Positions 62,401 to 64,000 of a DNA stretch of 64,000 nt are shown in pieces. The stretch comes from Brachypodius melanocephalos (lineage: Eukaryota; Chordata; Aves; Passeriformes; Pycnonotidae): the NCBI GenBank assembly GCA_013398615.1, contig VZSR01003807.1, positions 12,130,428 through 12,194,427 of the forward strand. Reading direction: 5' to 3'. The notes under the pieces are model-generated. The model had not been told where the DNA came from, ran no database searches, and saw nothing but the letters and a program-made list of their open reading frames with translations. Numbering within the stretch: the first letter of the stretch is position 1; every line of letters begins with the position of its first letter. The position numbers and the translations under genes were made by a program.

Positions 62401-63729
62401 TCTGCAACTCTAAACAGAGAATAAGATGGGGTTTGTTTCCCCTACTGTTCCCAGTTGAAAGCTAGACTAGATGGCAACTCACGGCTGTTCAGTGATCTAA
62501 TTACTCTAATATTGTAGAAATTCTGAGCAGACCCACTGGTGATTATCACAAGATTCTTTAGACTGGCTCCAGTTTTCCACACTTTTGGTATCCTTTCAGC
62601 TGATGAAGTTTTCTGGATTGTAGGGCTGTGTCACAATGCTGCGTTTTGCCACTCACACATTTCTTGTGTTTGCAGAGATGGAGAAAGGAATGGAAAAGAA
62701 ACCTCAAAGGTGATGTTTTTACCTCCTAAGACTACTGTACATAACAGATCACTCAGAATCTGTGGGGCTGGTGTTAGGGCAACTTTTCCCTAAAAGCATC
62801 CCACTATTTCAGAATAGCTAAGAGTGTGCTCCAACAGCTTAATTCTCTTTTCATCTAATTTAAAACTAATTTACCTGTGGAGATGAAAAAGCTTCAGTGG
62901 AACCTATATTTAAGTATGCGCCTATGTGCTGTATTGAATTAAAATGTCTCTGCAGGCAAAGCACAGTAAATTGCATGGAGAGTGCTGGCAAAGTAAAGGA
63001 CATTTTTAATAGGTAAGAACAGTAAAAACTTCAGTGTGAGTTAAAGATTTTACATGGAATACTGACTGTACAAACATTCATGCACATCACTTAGCAAAAT
63101 GTATAGTAATTAATCACTGGAATTTTTCCTCTCTCAGAATAACTTGCCTCTTGACAATTAATAATTCTAGCAAGTTTTCAATAATTGTGAGAACCAAAGC
63201 AGCATTGCAATTTATATCAGGTTACCAAAAGCATGGAAGACCTTGTGAATTAGACATGCAAAGAAAGTCTTACATAGCAGAGACATTCACACAAAGAACC
63301 ATAATCATATTAATGCATTCTTCTGGAAAACCGCAAAACAGATTAATTGCCCTCCAAAACTGCCACAAAAGCACGATCTCAAAAATATCGTGAAACGTTT
63401 TTTCAAACACAGAAATTCCATCAGCCAAGAGCTGCCCTTCCTCCAGCAGGTGTCACTGCTGGAAACGGCAATAACAGCATCGAGGGCTCCTGGGTTAAGG
63501 AGCGAGAGCCACAAAAATGTAACCTATGCACACATCATCAAAAATACAAGAAAAACAAGGCATAGGAGAGGGAGAAAAGGCTTCTTTTTTGTACCTTTCA
63601 ACCCTGAGCGGATGATAGTAGGAGACAAGTCATCGTAATTGTTCATTAAACTGATGTCTCCTGACGTGAAGCTGACAGTAAGTAGTGGCTTGGTGTTCTG
63701 CACCGGGACTGGATACGCAGCTGGTCCAT
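35343..63729 (-). CDS. TULP4: TULP4, tubby-like protein 4 (TUSP), partial gene
   Basis: Ten coding exons join in phase: 63729-63595, 59343-59177, 50415-50191, 48037-47803, 47325-47181, 46297-46153, 44899-44806, 43462-43319, 39781-37194 and 35459-35343 (stop). They total 3,995 nt, about 1,331 residues. The human protein is about 1,540 residues, so roughly 240 N-terminal residues with the first WD repeats and the promoter lie to the right. Domain order in the window is the end of the WD-repeat region, a SOCS box (LPPRLCSYL), a basic SP-rich linker, the N-terminal tubby half, a very large proline-rich insert, and the C-terminal tubby half. The SOCS box predicts recruitment of Elongin B/C and a cullin-RING ubiquitin ligase, with TULP4 as substrate receptor. 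That role is family knowledge, not visible here. No frameshift or lost splice site was found. Confidence 0.95.
35460..37193 (-). other. TULP4: TULP4 last intron
   Basis: Donor CAG|GTAGGAAG at 37194/37193 and acceptor CCCAG at 35460. Reading through the donor would add about 20 residues before a stop at 37131. No other feature is seen. Confidence 0.9.
37194..39781 (-). CDS. TULP4: TULP4 giant exon: proline-rich insert and start of second tubby half
   Basis: A 2,588-nt exon encoding about 862 residues without interruption. The acceptor is TTGTCCCTTGCAG|TG and the donor CAG|GTAGG. Order: conserved SSPPCTVNIPIAPIHSSAQA (39757-39696), a GC-rich Pro/Gly/Ala segment (about 39623-39228), a conserved block around QTPLGYERITTFDSSGNVEE, three PPPY motifs (39317-39306, 38951-38940, 38357-38346), a Ser/Ala/Gly tract (38711-38610), Pro/Tyr-rich repeats, a lysine-rich region (about 37712-37518) that could act in nuclear import, an acidic DSSESEPELFISGDEL, and finally the tubby strands GFVYVMANKQPLWNEA and LDFGGRVTQESAKNFQIELE. 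LDFGGRVTQESAKNFQ is the tubby signature in TULP4 form. Most of the exon is predicted disordered by composition. It is specific to TULP4 among tubby proteins. Confidence 0.97.
38610..38711 (-). repeat. TULP4: Ser/Ala/Gly low-complexity coding tract in TULP4
   Basis: Thirty-four codons rich in Ser, Ala, Gly and Asn follow the conserved YTCSQC. The DNA shows GCTGCTGCTGCCGGCGCTGCC-like trinucleotide structure on plus, so replication slippage is a likely origin. The human protein is shorter and different here. Confidence 0.8.
39170..39880. other. TULP4: GC- and CpG-rich block inside the TULP4 coding exon
   Basis: The 5' third of the giant exon and about 100 bp of the preceding intron are far richer in G, C and CpG than the rest of the gene. 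Third codon positions are nearly all G or C. This removes stop codons from the opposite strand and creates long antisense open frames of no coding value. It may behave as an intragenic CpG island, but no transcription start is evident. Confidence 0.75.
39782..43318 (-). other. TULP4: TULP4 intron before the giant exon
   Basis: Donor GATTTACCAG|GTAAGG at 43319/43318 and acceptor CTTGCAG at 39782. Contents are mostly unique AT-rich sequence. A perfect 12-bp inverted repeat lies at 42516-42550. No recognisable repeat family or nested gene was seen. Confidence 0.85.
42516..42550. repeat. Nested palindromes forming a 12-bp perfect stem
   Basis: TTACTTTAAAGT (42516-42527) and ACTTTAAAGTAA (42539-42550) are exact reverse complements with an 11-nt loop. 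Each arm also contains the 10-bp palindrome ACTTTAAAGT, so the arms are also direct repeats of that core. Confidence 0.9.
43319..43462 (-). CDS. TULP4: TULP4 exon: tubby domain N-terminal half, part 2
   Basis: Acceptor TTTCTCTAG|TA and donor CCAG|GTAAG frame 144 nt encoding (V)IYKTSLLHLQPRQMTIYLPE then ISMDYINMPVFNPNVFSEDEDDLP. It continues the tubby barrel strands from the previous exon and ends in an acidic stretch. It enters and leaves in phase 1. The split Val codon with the giant exon (G|TG) checks. Confidence 0.96.
43463..44805 (-). other. TULP4: TULP4 intron
   Basis: GT-AG intron between the two exons of the first tubby half. AT-rich, with no further feature recognised. Confidence 0.9.
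44806..44899 (-). CDS. TULP4: TULP4 exon: tubby domain N-terminal half, part 1
   Basis: The 94-nt exon after TTTTGCAG encodes HNYLAQVTSNIWGTKFKIVG and then LAAFLPTNLGA, with donor GCAG|GTAAAA. NYLAQV-SNIWGTKF is the TULP4 form of the tubby segment that reads GKLRSNFLGTKF in TUB and TULP1-3. The lysine-arginine pair that binds phosphoinositide in TUB is elsewhere in that fold, and I cannot confirm an equivalent here. Confidence 0.96.
44900..46152 (-). other. TULP4: TULP4 intron
   Basis: GT-AG intron (donor CTCAG|GTATTG). Contains no feature I recognise. Confidence 0.9.
46153..46297 (-). CDS. TULP4: TULP4 exon: basic SP-rich linker
   Basis: The 145-nt exon after CTGCAG encodes (R)INIEARKSPKMSRAAQEISR and SPRLPIRKPSIGSPSLTRRE, ending FPLEDITQ. 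It carries repeated K/R-S-P-K/R sites that look like proline-directed kinase targets, followed directly by the start of the tubby domain in the next exon. It enters in phase 2 and leaves in phase 0, and both junctions restore the expected residues. Confidence 0.95.
46298..47180 (-). other. TULP4: TULP4 intron
   Basis: GT-AG intron of 883 bp (donor CCCCAG|GTAATA). No feature recognised. Confidence 0.9.
47181..47325 (-). CDS. TULP4: TULP4 exon: acidic then KSPK-rich segment
   Basis: The 145-nt exon after CTTGATAG encodes (D)EIYGNSLISTVIDSCNCSD, SSDIELSDDWAAKKSPKISR and ASKSPKLP(R). An acidic, Ser-rich part is followed by two KSPK motifs that continue into the next exon. It enters in phase 1 and leaves in phase 2. 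The acceptor's pyrimidine tract is weak, but phase and homology fix it. Confidence 0.94.
47326..47802 (-). other. TULP4: TULP4 intron
   Basis: Short 477-bp GT-AG intron (donor AAAGCAG|GTAGAA). Nothing else is recognised in it. Confidence 0.9.
47803..48037 (-). CDS. TULP4: TULP4 exon: after the SOCS box
   Basis: The 235-nt exon after acceptor TTAATTAAG encodes PPIPDPNNMRDFVSYPTAGN, then conserved ERLHCTMKRTEDDPEVGGPC, YTLYLEYLGGLVPILKGRR and PEFVIMDPKTDGKA. The first residues complete the SOCS-box region begun in the previous exon. Sequence is nearly identical to the mammalian protein, so this part is under strong constraint. Phase 0 in, phase 1 out. Confidence 0.96.
48038..50190 (-). other. 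TULP4: TULP4 intron
   Basis: GT-AG intron with donor ATCAAG|GTAAAA. A somewhat GC-richer patch at about 48,850-49,260 has short open frames on both strands but no recognisable content. Confidence 0.9.
50191..50415 (-). CDS. TULP4: TULP4 exon: last WD strand and SOCS box
   Basis: The 225-nt exon after CTTCACGCAG encodes RPIISICWGHRDSRLLMASG, PALYVVRVEHRVSSLQLLCQ and later LPPRLCSYLTTAFIPTIK. ICWGHRDSRLLMASGPALYV is a WD-type strand set, and LTLPPRLCSYL is the SOCS-box core that in other SOCS proteins contacts Elongin C. Exact whole codons at both ends (phase 0). Neighbouring exons join to give the known protein order. Confidence 0.96.
50416..59176 (-). other. TULP4: Large TULP4 intron
   Basis: 8.8-kb GT-AG intron. 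Contents are AT-rich unique sequence, a three-copy 16-17 bp tandem repeat at 53529-53574 and a short CA-rich stretch near 52970. I found no CR1, LTR, nested gene or RNA gene in it. Confidence 0.8.
53529..53574. repeat. Three-copy tandem repeat in TULP4 intron
   Basis: GTTGTTGTATCCAAA occurs at 53529-53543 and 53546-53560, and GTTGTTGTATCCA at 53562-53574. The period is 16-17 bp. Confidence 0.9.
59177..59343 (-). CDS. TULP4: TULP4 exon: WD-repeat region
   Basis: The 167-nt exon after GTGGTTTCAG encodes (D)VVVQWCTQGDLLAVAGMEK then LLKSALVKFYNVRGEHIYTL, ending ETPVQ at donor TGTGCAG|GTAGG. VVQWCTQGDLLAVAG and ALVKFYNVRGEHIYTL are successive WD-propeller strands. The Leu-rich loop between them differs from the human form. 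It enters in phase 1 and leaves in phase 0. Confidence 0.95.
59344..63594 (-). other. TULP4: TULP4 intron containing a CR1 copy
   Basis: GT-AG intron with donor TTGAAAG|GTACAA. Its only recognised content is the CR1 fragment at about 59935-60351, plus an AT-rich dyad near 61820-61860. Confidence 0.85.
59935..60351 (+). repeat. CR1 LINE 3' fragment with ORF2 C-terminal remnant
   Basis: It begins in the CR1 block encoding KALENLSYKERLRELGVFGL and continues through NGHKLKHKKFHLNMRKNFFT and EHWKRLPRE, the familiar C-terminal end of CR1 ORF2. It then runs through 'ttggactggctga', 'ggtcccttccaactct' and the tail 'attctgtgatta' at 60339-60350. It is 5' truncated and frame-broken, inserted antisense to TULP4. 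Confidence 0.92.
63595..63729 (-). CDS. TULP4: TULP4 exon: WD-repeat region, first exon in window
   Basis: The 135-nt exon after TTTTGCAG encodes (D)GPAAYPVPVQNTKPLLTVS, then FTSGDISLMNNYDDLSPTII and RSGLK. This is a conserved WD-propeller part at about residue 245-290 by comparison with the human protein. Phase 1 on both sides. The preceding exons, encoding the N-terminal WD repeats and the start codon, lie beyond 64000. Confidence 0.95.
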
Positions 63730-64000
63730 CTGCAAAACAAGGCTCTGAGTGAGAAAAAGGTAAACAACCAAAAATAATCACATCCAGGCTGAAACACACT
63801 GAACTTCAGCCTACCATCAGGAGTTGTTCCAAGCCTCTCTACCTGCTTATTTCTGCAACATCTGTGAGCACAAACAAAGCAGGTTCAGCTAGTTAAGCTT
63901 CTCTTGTTTCTGTGAAACCTCAGTGCTTTTACTCTGTCAATTTTTACTGCAGCATATCCACAGAGATTTATGCATACACTGTTATGTTACATAGTGGTGT
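63730..64000 (-). other. TULP4: TULP4 intron, continues past the window
   Basis: Pyrimidine-rich acceptor region and intron body. No exon in the last 270 bp. Confidence 0.85.

Overview
This is vertebrate, and almost certainly bird, nuclear DNA. The reasons are split exons with GT-AG introns, CR1 LINE fragments ending in the ATTCTGTG-type CR1 tail, an LTR matching the avian ERVL-type solo LTRs I know, and the gene pair TULP4-TMEM181. That pair lies in the same order and relative orientation on human 6q25.3. There is no prokaryotic feature, CRISPR array, tRNA or rRNA that I can see. Species cannot be named from this window.

Layout, all genes on the minus strand (5' end at the right). From about 28.4 kb to beyond 64 kb lies TULP4 (tubby-like protein 4). 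Ten coding exons were placed by reading conserved peptides and splice sites, and the codon phases agree at every junction. Together they encode about 1,330 residues, from within the WD-repeat region to the true stop codon at 35343. The first roughly 240 residues and the promoter lie to the right of the window. The protein reads WD-repeat part, SOCS box, a basic SP-rich stretch, the first half of the tubby domain, one very large proline-rich exon, then the second half of the tubby domain. The last exon (35343-35459) is a short exon that is easy to miss. It is followed by a long presumed 3' UTR with a candidate poly(A) site near 28.4 kb.

From about 12.2 kb to the left edge is the 5' end of TMEM181. 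A CpG-island first exon at 12046-12176 encodes the conserved cytosolic N-terminus. The rest of the window to the left is its first intron, and I found no further TMEM181 exon there. A second CpG island at 3.8-4.2 kb, packed with CRE-like sites, holds an ATG followed after 8 nt by a strong donor in the same codon phase as the upstream exon. I infer an alternative TMEM181 first exon.

Between the genes (about 12.6-28.4 kb) there is no gene I can support. This stretch contains an internally deleted ERVL-type LTR, two old decayed CR1 copies (a third is in the TMEM181 intron), homopolymer tracts and a perfect 15-bp hairpin. Younger CR1 copies lie at 3.6, 4.2-5.0 and 59.9-60.35 kb.

The two genes are unrelated in function. 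TULP4 is a predicted cullin-RING ligase substrate adaptor and TMEM181 is a multi-pass membrane protein. I see no new multi-gene system here. The most interesting points are the paired TMEM181 first exons, the split tubby domain with three PPPY motifs in its insert, the GC-rich remodelled proline segment, and an internal KSPK-type repeat across two TULP4 exons.
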